A stretch of 64,000 bases of DNA from Diadophis punctatus similis (Eukaryota > Chordata > Lepidosauria > Squamata > Dipsadidae): assembly GCA_023053685.1 (NCBI GenBank), contig JALIGW010000002.1, forward strand, positions 244,021,177-244,085,176, read 5' to 3'. The notes below the pieces were generated by a model that was not told the DNA's origin, made no database searches, and worked only from the letters and a program-made list of their open reading frames with translations. Positions 55,105 to 63,829 of the stretch are shown in pieces; within the stretch, counting starts at the first letter, position 1; each line of letters starts with the position of its first letter. Position numbers and translations under genes: made by a program.

Positions 55105-55430
55105 GTGAGTAAACAAATCTGTGGTCATCAAGTAAAATGTCATGTGGGAGCTTGGCTCAATGACTGCAACGCTATACTCCTGATTGTGGTTAAGCGATTT
55201 CACGTGTCATTAAGCAGACAATGTCCCAGGTAAGGAATGTGGGGTTGTCTGAAGTGAGCAGGAGAGGCCTTGTGATTCCCAGGCACAGACCGCATTCGAC
55301 TTAAGGGGTCCTGGAGAACCTAAGAGATATATGTATGGAACTGTATGGAACATGCGGCTTGGAAGATGGTGCTAGGTTGCAAAGGCCTCCGATGTAGGGA
55401 TTAAGGCTGCATTTCTCAGTGGAAGCGGTG

Positions 55431-56065
55431 CAGAAGCAGGTTCCTAATTTTTTTACTACCACTCTGTGGGCGTGGCTTATTTTGTGGGTGTGGCTTGCCA
55501 GCCATGTGACCGGGTGGGCGTGGGCCTCAGGAGCTTGGCAGCGGCTGGAGAAGCGGGGGGCATTGCCCACCCGCAACACAGCCCCCCGCAGCGGGAGCAG
55601 CAAGACCGTGGCAGCGGTTCTTCTCGGAGGCTCCGTCCGGCCTGAATGCTTCTCCCCATTCGATGATCCTAGGCTCCTGCCACCCGTTCCCCCTCCCCTC
55701 AACAGCTCGAGAAGCCTCGAATGTGCGAAAATGCCTGGGATCATCATCGCACATTCATGGCTTCTTGTACTGCTGAAGGGAGGGGAATGGAGATAGCTCC
55801 TGCTGCCTGTTCTTTCAGCGTCTCACGTGCTCCCTCAGCCATCCTCCCCTGCTTGGACTCACTGTGGGGTAGGAAGGCAGTGCATGCATAGTTTCGGAAG
55901 CTCGGCTTCTGGGCATGTGCAGAAGAAAATTAAAAAAAAATTAAAAAATTTTTTTTTCATGGCAGCACCCAGGCACCGGCAACCGACCGCACCAGTACTG
56001 TGACATCACCAGCGGGCTGCTACCGGTGCTTTAGAGTGGACCGCACTGGTAGGAACCCACCACTC
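55431..56065. mobile_element. hAT-type non-autonomous transposon, 635 bp
   Basis: Flanked by a perfect 8-bp duplication AAGCGGTG (55423-55430 and 56066-56073). Ends are imperfect inverted repeats sharing GGTTCCTA / TAGGAACC. The ZNF-B unit (about 19330) has the empty site. The interior is GC-rich on the left and AT-rich on the right, with no transposase. Confidence 0.9.
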
Positions 56066-56122
56066 AAGCGGTGACACTGGGGTGAAGGCCAGGCCTGGGG
56101 ACAGTGGCAGATGGCTGAGAGT

Positions 56123-56861
56123 TAAGGTGACCAGACGTCCTGCTTTTGGCGGGACAGTCCCGCTTTTTAATAATTTGTCCCGCGGCGTTTCAAAAAAGTC
56201 CCGCCAAGCAAGTGCGGCACGGAAGCCAGGTGGGCGGCAGCCCCCCGGGCGGGTATAGGGCCAGTCCTGCGCTTGGAAGAGGCTGCCGCTCTCGCTGCCC
56301 ACTTTCTTCCTTCTCCCGCCACAAAACAAAAGTGGACTGAGGCAGCGCTGCTTCGGGAAGGCAGGCGGAGTCTGCAGCCAGGCAGGGAGCGAGAGCGGCG
56401 GTAAGGGCTGCGATGAAGGGGGGGGTGTTTGGGGGGGGTGCACAAAGCTGCAGCAAAGCAATCCTGGATTTGTGTCTCCACCTTTATTCACATGGATGGG
56501 CTGCGGAATAAGAGAGACGGACCCCTCCCGTCTTGCTCCCCTAGAACCCCCCCCCCCCCCCGTCAATGGTGTCCTGCTTTACAAATATCAAAATCTGGTC
56601 ACCTGGAGCTGGAGCTGAGATAGCGCAGTGGTTAAAAGCAGCATTGCGACCTTCAGCTGATTGCTAGTTCAGCAGTTCAGCTGTTCGAATCTCACTAGGC
56701 TCAAGGTTGACTCAGCCTTCCATCCTTCCGAGGTGGGTAAAATGAGGACCCAGATTGTTGGGGGCAATATGCTGAACTCTGTAAACAGCTTAGAGAGGGC
56801 TGGAAAGCACTATGAAGCGGTATATAAGTCTAAGTGCTATTGCTAAAGTGCTATTACCTTA
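56123..56861. mobile_element. hAT-type element with SINE in its right end
   Basis: Perfect 8-bp duplication CTGAGAGT at 56115-56122 and 56862-56869. It starts TAAGGTGACCAGA; the mirror end TCTGGTCACC...CTTA is split by a SINE at about 56605-56855, leaving only ACCTTA on the far side. The interior has a GGCGGGAC/GTCCCGC hairpin (about 56147-56210). The empty site is in the ZNF-C unit at about 31660. Confidence 0.85.
56605..56855 (+). mobile_element. Sauria-type SINE
   Basis: Head GAGCTGAGATAGCGCAGTGG, body CTCAGCCTTCCATCCTTCCG and AGGTGGGTAAAATGAGGACC, tail GTGCTATTGCTAAAGTGCTA. Inserted in the right terminus of the surrounding hAT element. Confidence 0.9.
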
Positions 56862-57163
56862 CTGAGAGTGCTAAAGGCCTCCACTCAAGGCCCAGGCCCA
56901 GCCCAGCATTGCTGTCAGTCAGGGCTGCTTTGCACAGGAACAGCGCAGACTTCCGGGGTGGCAGCAGATTTGCATTCCACTTTAGTGGGTGGCTCCCCAA
57001 TTTATGGATGGCCTCTGCCTGTCTTCTCCCCTCCTGAGATGCCCCATGACCATTGCCTGCACCACACACACACATAAGGACTTCCAAGATCACTTAATGA
57101 TTGCAACCAGGAGTGTGGGATGGCGGTTGTGGAGTGAAATGATCCCGTGATCCCTCCTCTAAC

Positions 57164-57539
57164 CTGGTTCCAACTAATAATCCCAAATGATTTCAGCACT
57201 CTGAGATTTTAGACTTCCTCAAAGAACTGCTTTATTGAGTACATCATTTTGGCACGGATGAACTTAAAACCACCTCCAGCTGTTTCCCACGCTTTCAGCG
57301 TAATTAAACGTTAGAGATCCCCCCTCCCCTAGGGTCACAGGTCACATTGCCCAATTAGGTGTTCTTGCATCTCCTGGCAACAAGTTCCATTCTCCTGCCG
57401 GCACCTGTTGGGAATGACCTTGGTTCCCACGAGATAGCAGGTTGTTTTGCCTAGATCGCATTCCATTCTTCTTCCCCCTCCCCAAGCTGTGTGGCAACTA
57501 GAGAAACGGAAGATGGCTCGATCCGTTTCAGAGTTGACA
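57164..57539 (-). mobile_element. Solo LTR antisense to ZNF-E
   Basis: Ends GTTGACA followed by CACTG (57540-57544). A small deletion removed the left duplication and the first LTR bases, so it starts at CTGGTTCC. It keeps the reversed poly(A) signal. Confidence 0.78.
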
Positions 57540-57862
57540 CACTGCTTCACTGAACGACCGAGGTTCCTGTCCCAAGCGTGGTCATATGTTGAGGACATCT
57601 CTCTTACAAATTTAGGAACTCCCTCAATGTGCCTCAGGTGTACTGAGCATCCTACCCTGGGCGGAGGGTCAGACTGGAAGACCCTCAAGATCCCTGCCAA
57701 GGCTAAGATTTTTTGATTCTCTCCATGTCTCAAAAGGAAATATAATTCTTCACTTCTTTCTCCTTCTAACAGAGGATAAAAGATTGTAACCAAAGATTTA
57801 CCTGCAAGCCAACTATCAACGGATAATAGAAAATCAACATAAGGCAGCAACCGCCAGAAAGC

Positions 57863-59104
57863 ATGGAGCCTGGGAAACTCTTGGATCCCCCGTCAGACAC
57901 AAGCAGCCCTCCAAGAACACCCAAAAGAACCCATGAATGCTCAGATTGTGGGAAATCCTTTGCTAGCAGGACTCTCCTTTTGACCCACAGGAAGGACCAT
58001 GTGGGAAGTGGATCCAGTCAAGGTTTGGAGGGTGAGAAATCTTTCTCTGGCAAAAACTCCAAAGATCTAAGAAGTTCCGCAACACTAAAACCCTATAAAT
58101 GTGAGGAATGTGACTTACGCTTTGGTCAAAAGTCATATCTTCTTAGACATCAGAAAATCCACACTGGAGAGAAACCTTATCAGTGTGTGGAATGTGGGAA
58201 GTTTTTCCGTGAAAAAGCCAAACTCAGAAACCATGAGAGAATTCACACAGGAGAGAAACCTTACAAGTGTTGGGAATGTGGGAAGAGCTTTTCTCATAAG
58301 TCAGGTCTTTCGTCCCATGAGAAGATTCATGCAGGTATAAAGTCTTACAAATGCTTTGAGTGTGGAAAATGTTTTACCCGGAGTTCAGCTCTTCAGAATC
58401 ATCGGAAAACCCACACAGGGGAGAAAAACGAAAAGTGCCTCGAATGTGGGAAATGTGTTTCCCGGAAATCAAACCTGGTGCAACATCAGAGAATTCACAC
58501 CGGAGAGAGACCCTATGAATGCCCAGAATGTGAGAAGCGATTTGTGGATTCTTCTGAACTTCGGAGACACCAGAAGAGGCACAAAGGGGAAAAATCCTAT
58601 GAATGTGGGAAGTGCGGGAAACCTTTTCTTACACGAAGAGAAACTCAGGTTCATCAGAGAATCCACACTGGGGAGAAACCCTACAAATGTGGGGAGTGTG
58701 GGATGTGCTTTTCCCAAAAACAAAACCTTGGAATCCATCAGAGGTTCCACAGAGGAGAGAAGCCATACAGATGTGTAGAATGTGGAAAATACTTTGGACA
58801 AAAGAATGGCCTTTGTAATCATCATAAAACCCACACAGGGGAGAAGCCATATAAATGCATCGACTGTGGAAGATTTTATAGTACCTCATCAGCCCTTAAA
58901 AGTCATGTGAAAATTCACACAGGGGAAAAAAACTACAAATGTTTAGACTGTGGGAGAGCATTTGCTCAGTCATCTCACTTTAGAAGTCACAGCCGAATCC
59001 ATACAGGAGAGAAACCTCACAAATGCTCAGAGTGTGATAAATGTTTTTCCCAGAAAGGTGGTCTTGTCAGGCATCAGCGAATCCACACTGGAGACAAACC
59101 GTAG
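57863..59104 (+). CDS. C2H2 zinc-finger protein ZNF-E, 13 fingers, truncated
   Basis: 413 residues. Finger 1 at Cys26, fingers 2-13 at Cys80 and every 28 residues. The frame ends at TAG just after the TGDKP linker of finger 13, where the paralogues have a tyrosine or cysteine codon (TAT, TGT); two more fingers are still readable beyond. Finger 6 has CGKCV instead of CGKCF, replacing the core phenylalanine, and finger 9 is followed by HRGEKPY rather than HTGEKPY. Exon start 57773 after CTTCTAACAG; in-frame TAA TAG precede the ATG, which has a strong context. The product is likely still a DNA-binding protein because the remaining array is regular; a recent start of pseudogenisation is the alternative. 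Confidence 0.88.
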   Translation: MEPGKLLDPPSDTSSPPRTPKRTHECSDCGKSFASRTLLLTHRKDHVGSGSSQGLEGEKSFSGKNSKDLRSSATLKPYKCEECDLRFGQKSYLLRHQKIHTGEKPYQCVECGKFFREKAKLRNHERIHTGEKPYKCWECGKSFSHKSGLSSHEKIHAGIKSYKCFECGKCFTRSSALQNHRKTHTGEKNEKCLECGKCVSRKSNLVQHQRIHTGERPYECPECEKRFVDSSELRRHQKRHKGEKSYECGKCGKPFLTRRETQVHQRIHTGEKPYKCGECGMCFSQKQNLGIHQRFHRGEKPYRCVECGKYFGQKNGLCNHHKTHTGEKPYKCIDCGRFYSTSSALKSHVKIHTGEKNYKCLDCGRAFAQSSHFRSHSRIHTGEKPHKCSECDKCFSQKGGLVRHQRIHTGDKP

Positions 59105-59281
59105 AAATGTCTGGAGTGTGGGAAATGTTTTGCCCGTCCTTCAACACTTCGTAGGCACACCAGAAGTCACGCAGGAGAGAGGCCTCACAAGTGAACAGAG
59201 TGTGAGAAACCTTTTCATAGTAAATCAAAGCTAAAAAAGCACCAGAAAGTCCATAGCAGAAATAAATCTCTTCAGCTGTGA
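59105..59281 (+). pseudogene. Two untranslated terminal fingers of ZNF-E
   Basis: The same frame continues after the TAG with a complete finger (CLECGKCFARPSTLRRHTRSH) and AGERPHK, then a second lesion: the first cysteine codon of the last finger is TGA. The rest of that finger follows to TGA 59279-59281. At the codon that is TAG in ZNF-A, B and D, this copy has AGG. Confidence 0.88.
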
Positions 59282-60962
59282 ACAACGTTGGGAGCCCTTT
59301 TTTTCAACACATCTTAATGTTTACCAGGAAGTTCACACAGTGACAGAAGGGAAATCCTACAATTATTTGGTGTGAGTAAAATGTTTTTCCTACTGAAGCA
59401 AAAGAACCTCAGAGAGTACACAATGAGGCAAAAGGATGTAAATGTTGGGAGTGAGAGAATATTTTGCTCTCAAAGCCGCATTATAAACTTACCTGAGTGA
59501 TTACACAAAAGAGTTATGAGTATGTGGGGAGTAGATATAATGCTTTGTAGAGTACAGGAAGTCCTTGACTTATGACCACAACTTGGAATGCATTTTTGGT
59601 CATAAGTTCCTTCAGTCGTAAGTCAATGAACTAGATGTTTCCCTTAATTTTTACTAGACTGTGTTGATCCATGAGCAGAAGTGAAAATTTAGAGAGGAGA
59701 AAATGGGGCGAAGGGTGGAATGAATCTGGTGGTTTATTTAGTGCTAAAGTTTTGTTGTTGAATCTTCTGGCTGAGGATGAAGAGGGAAAGTTTATTTTTC
59801 CTATTATATTTTTTGAATGAATTTTTCTCCTTTTTTTCATTGTCTTTTTCATATAGTTACACATAAATATTTGTATTTACTTTCTTTCTGTGCATATAAT
59901 CCTTAATAAAAGTTATCGTTCAAAATAATCAAAAGGGCCTTTTTCAGGAGATGGACTGGGTGGCTCAAAACAGACAAGATGGCAGTTCAGATTGTGCCAT
60001 ACTGTGCAGCTAAAGTGGGCTGAGGAAGTGGCTCTTGGACATCCCCTGGATCAGGAAATGGGCTGTGGGGAGGAGGAGGAGGAAGGCCATCAGGGAGTCC
60101 AGGTCCCATGGTTCCCAGCAGCTACTAGAGGGTGGAGCCACACTTCTCAGAGAAGGGCCGGGAAACCTGTTGCAAGAGGCTACGGGAAGATGCCCCCTAG
60201 AGGAGAGATGGGGAACTGTCCCAGAGGGATTCACCCTTGGTGGTGATCTGGAGGGGGGAGGAAAATGAGGGGAAGGGGAGGTGCTTCCTGAGGGACCTCC
60301 TCCATCTCATGGTGGAAAAAGGCAGGCAGATGCTCAACTGGTCCAGCAATCCGTCTAACACTGGAGGTTGAATCCCGGTGGGGTCTCTGCCCCCCCCCAA
60401 AAATGACAGGAAATACGAGAGATGGGAAGAGACCCCGAGGAACCTTCTGGGCTGCAAGGAAAGTAATATCCATACTTCTCTATCCCTCTTCCTTTGCGGG
60501 GGGATCTGGGGAGGGTGGTCACAATAAGCATAACTACACCCATATTCCTGGGCTCTCCCAGCGCTTTGACTCCACCTATCCTGGATACCTCAAACTTTTC
60601 TTCTCTCCCACAATCTTCATCCCCGCTAGGTTTTCGAGGCCTCTTTCCTGTCCCCCTCCCAAATAGACCCCCTGTTTTCAGTCTTGGGGTGTGTGTGTGT
60701 GTTGCAGCTTCAGGGGGCTTCTTCATGCCAGGACCGGAGGGCAGTGTGGACTTCCTTTTGTGCCCCCCTCCCCATGATTCTCAACTTGAATCTCCCTTTC
60801 TCTTTGTGCCTGGAGGGATGGACTAGATGCCCCCTTAAGGTCTTTTGAGTCCACGCTGGGTCTACCGAGTTTTCCAAAGGGAAAAGTGGAGGCAGGGGTC
60901 TCTATGGAGAGCCTCCATGCTCCAGGTCATGGTTGTCCCTAAGATGTTTTTCCAAAAGGTAT
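59282..60962. other. 3' flank block, ZNF-E copy
   Basis: Candidate 3'UTR, short inverted-repeat element at about 59557-59635, poly(A) signal at 59905 and GC-rich flank. No gene. Confidence 0.6.
59905..59910 (+). terminator. Candidate poly(A) signal of ZNF-E
   Basis: AATAAA in CCTTAATAAAAGTTAT at the conserved position. Confidence 0.5.
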
Positions 60963-61436
60963 CTGGACTTTCTTGGTTTTTTTCCCATAAAAACGTTTCC
61001 CTTCTCATCTGAGAAGCTTCCCCAGTTCTGATTGAGCCGTGGAGGATGGAAGGATGGATATTCCTCGCAGTCATTTGGTGCTGAATCAGGGTGCAAAGGG
61101 GTGTGGAGCCTTCCTGAGGCTGCTGAAAGGACCCTGTTGTAGACAGGAGGTTGGGGGGGGGGCTTTCCTTTCCACCCCCCTCTGTTGTGGGAAGGCTGCT
61201 CATTTTGGCCAAGATGGCCGCTTTGGCCCCTCTTTCCATCCAGGGCTCCTCTCTGTCCAGAAGGTGGAGGTGGCTGTCCTCGAAAGAGCCAGCCATGTCA
61301 TTTTAGATGCAGATGGACGTCTCCTCCTGATGGGTTTGTTCTCCCATTCCCCCCTCCCAGTCAGTCAGAACTGAAGAAGCTTCTTAGATGAGAAGCAAAA
61401 AGTTTTCAAGGGAAACAAATACCCAAGAAGGTCCAG
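60963..61436. repeat. Long-terminal-inverted-repeat element, copy 3
   Basis: Left CTGGACTTTCTTGG... and right ...AAGAAGGTCCAG with inverted internal motifs as at 5701-6169. The right core has diverged to GAAGCAAAAAGTTTTC. Confidence 0.6.
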
Positions 61437-62189
61437 TTTGCCTTTTTTGGGGAGAAAAAAAATGCACCTCTGGGAAGTGAAGCCAGAGTTTTGGGGCTCC
61501 TTTTGACTCAGTCTGGGGGGAGGAAGCCCCCAGCAGTGGCCGATCCAGAGCCTTTTTTTGAAGTTAGCCAAGGGGGGGCCGAGACTGGCTGAAAGGCTGG
61601 GGTCCCCGGAAACCCCTCCCTGCACCCCCGTTTTTGCCTGCATTTGCTGCCCTGGTTAAATTCACTAGTTCCCGTCCGAGAAGCAGCTCCTGGAGAGATG
61701 AAACGTTCTTCCCCCCAAGAGCCCAGAGCGAAGGAGCCCCCAGGAGACTCCCCCCCCCCAGACCCCATACAGGAGGGACGCCCCTTCAGCACCAAGGACT
61801 CTGTGCTGGGCCTGTGGGAGAGACCCTCCCTCCAGAAGTTGCTTCCTGGTGCAGCAGCCCCGGGACCTCAGTTGAGGAATGGGAGGCGAAAGTTCTCCCC
61901 TTGGGCAACCAGCTGGTCCTGGATTCAAATCCTGATGCTGCCACTCTCACCTTTGAGCATGAGTGCCTGCTGTGGCCTGGCTGAAGTCCTGCTTTGAGCA
62001 AGGGTCCTGCAGAGCCAGTTCGGAAGATCAGGAGGGGGAGTCTGCGTGTCCTGAGAAGGGGATACCTCCCCCCCCATACTCCTTGAATTTCAGAATTGGG
62101 AGTGCCCAAAATGAAGGCAATAGTCAGTCCAGTAAAGAGAGAAGAGGGCAAAGAAGTAACAGGCAGCAGAGAGAAATCAGAGCTGCTGA
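61437..62189. other. Unclassified GC-rich flank, ZNF-E unit
   Basis: Homologous to 6170-6540 and parts of 45301-45720. No gene; it leads into a zinc-finger fragment. Confidence 0.5.
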
Positions 62190-62454
62190 ACTCATTCTTT
62201 GCCTCAGTGCAATAAATGTTTTTTCTGAAAAAAGTATTCTTGTGATACATCAGCGAATCCACAATGGAGAAAAACCATATAAACGTTCAGATTGTGAGAA
62301 ATGTTCCACCCACCAATCAGCATTTCAGGCACACCCGAAATCAACCAGGCAAGTGCCTTTCCAAGTGTGCAGAGTGAGAGAAAGCTTTTCATTGTAAATC
62401 AAAGCTAAAAATCCATCAGAAGGTCCATAGCAGAGATAAATCTCTTCAGTCCTG
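62190..62454 (+). pseudogene. Zinc-finger fragment behind ZNF-E unit
   Basis: Longer than the two sister fragments: a finger with CNKCFSEKSILVIHQRIH and an NGEKPY linker, then a finger with its first Cys changed (KRSDCEKC) and a small deletion, then the terminal finger with the same CAE-stop defect, ending at TGA 62452-62454. It is the most complete remnant of a sixth zinc-finger gene. Confidence 0.85.
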
Positions 62455-63074
62455 AACAATGTTGGGGACACTTTTTTTCAAAAGTCACATCTTAATGTTC
62501 ACCAGGAACTTCATAAGTGACAGAAGGGAAATCCTACAATTGTTTGGTGGGAAAATGTTTTTCCTAGTCATGTCACCTTAAATACAATAGGAAAATCCAT
62601 AATCAAGCAAAAGTGCATAAAGAAGGAGCACTAGTAACTTAGCTGAGTGAAAAAGAAAAGAAAAAAGTTACAATTGTTGAGGAATGCAGATCATTTTTTG
62701 CAGAGCACAGCTAGTCCTCGACTTCCAATCACAATTAGGAACAGATTCCAGGTCACAGGTTTATACAGCTGAACGTTCTGGCACCCAGAATCACATTTTA
62801 TGGCATTTTAAGCAAAGAGGAATCCTAAGTATAAAGCAAATCTGATTGCAAAAGCCAGCCAGTTGCCAAGAGCTCATAATGTGGTCACATAACGTGAGGG
62901 GGGAGGGGGAGGACATTTTACAATGGCCAGAATTCTTTTATATGCCATCAATGCTTGCCATAAGTTGAGAACCATACCATACTTGTAATGAAATCTTGAT
63001 AAATCTTGTAGCATTTGTAAAAGTGGGTCACCCAAGACAAATTCCTTCGGTGTCCAATCACACTTGGCCAATAA
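62455..63074. repeat. Duplicated flank with LINE-like tail
   Basis: Diverged relative of 28397-28845 and 37904-38340. Contains a degraded AGCTAGTCCTCGACTTCC inverted-repeat relic at about 62710-62765 and ends in CACACTTGGCCAATAAAGAA. No gene. Confidence 0.55.
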
Positions 63075-63330
63075 AGAATTCTATTCAATTCTATTCTATT
63101 CAATTCTATTCAATTCTATTCTATTCTATTCTATTCTTATTCCTATTCTATTCTATTCTTATTTCTATTCTATTTTATTCTTATTGCTATTCTATTCTAT
63201 TCTATTCTATTCTATTCTATTCTATTCTATTCTATTCTATTCTATTCTATTCTTATTGCTATTCTATTCTATTCTATTCTATTCTTCCATTCCATTCTAT
63301 TCTACTCCTACTCTACTTTTATTCTATTTT
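63075..63330. repeat. (CTATT)n microsatellite, = (AATAG)n
   Basis: About 250 bp of CTATT/CAATT/CTTATT units directly after the LINE-like tail TTGGCCAATAAAGAATT. The related flanks at 28820 and 38330 have only two or three units, so it expanded in this copy. Confidence 0.95.
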
Positions 63331-63755
63331 GTATAAATATTTGGAATATTGCAAAATACTGACTTCACTTAGACCTCTGGAGACCCCAAAGGATACACAA
63401 GAAAAAGAAATTGTGCGTTTGGTGTGTGTGAAATATTTTCCTGGACTGTCTACCTGGGTCTGCAGGTAAAAATGCCCGCCATAAACCCTCCAGGTGGTCG
63501 GACGGCTGTACACTCTTTCCAGGTGACAAACCCCATCAGAGCTTGGGGTGTGGAAAATCTGTTGCTTGAAAGGAGACAATTGTTGTCCTGCATTTGTGAG
63601 TCCCCTCAGAGAGGAGCCCTAGAAGTCCTTGTAGCATAGAAAAGGTTTTATCCTGGAATCCTTTCCAAAAAAAATAGAAAAGAAGGACATAATTGTGGTA
63701 GAGAGAGAAAAAAGGTCCCTGGCATGTTGTTATTAAATAAAGCTTGTCATCTTTT
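63331..63755. other. No gene recognised
   Basis: The first part (to about 63390) matches the sequence after the short tails at 28845 and 38345. The rest is outside the tandem unit as far as I can see, with no domain and no repeat that I know. Confidence 0.4.
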
Positions 63756-63822
63756 TAATTTGACCTGTCAGAAATGGTGTAGCGTCTCCTGCTTGGGTGG
63801 GTGGGGTGGACTAGACGACCTA
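63756..63822 (+). mobile_element. CR1 LINE 3' end fragment
   Basis: CCTGTCAGAAATGGTGTAGC, CTCCTGCTTGG and GGACTAGACGACCTACCA match the last bases of CR1 as at 46860-46940. Confidence 0.75.
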
Positions 63823-63829
63823 CCAGCAA

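Larger units (their letters stand above)
46552..55430. repeat. Segmental duplication block, copy 2 (about 8.9 kb)
   Basis: Collinear with 9725-19330. The left junction joins ZNF-D flank sequence (GGGCTCCG) to CTTGTTCCTTGTCCCATGA. It carries the same solo LTR, orphan KRAB module, truncated gypsy, ZNF promoter, LINE fragment and KRAB-like exon. Confidence 0.85.
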
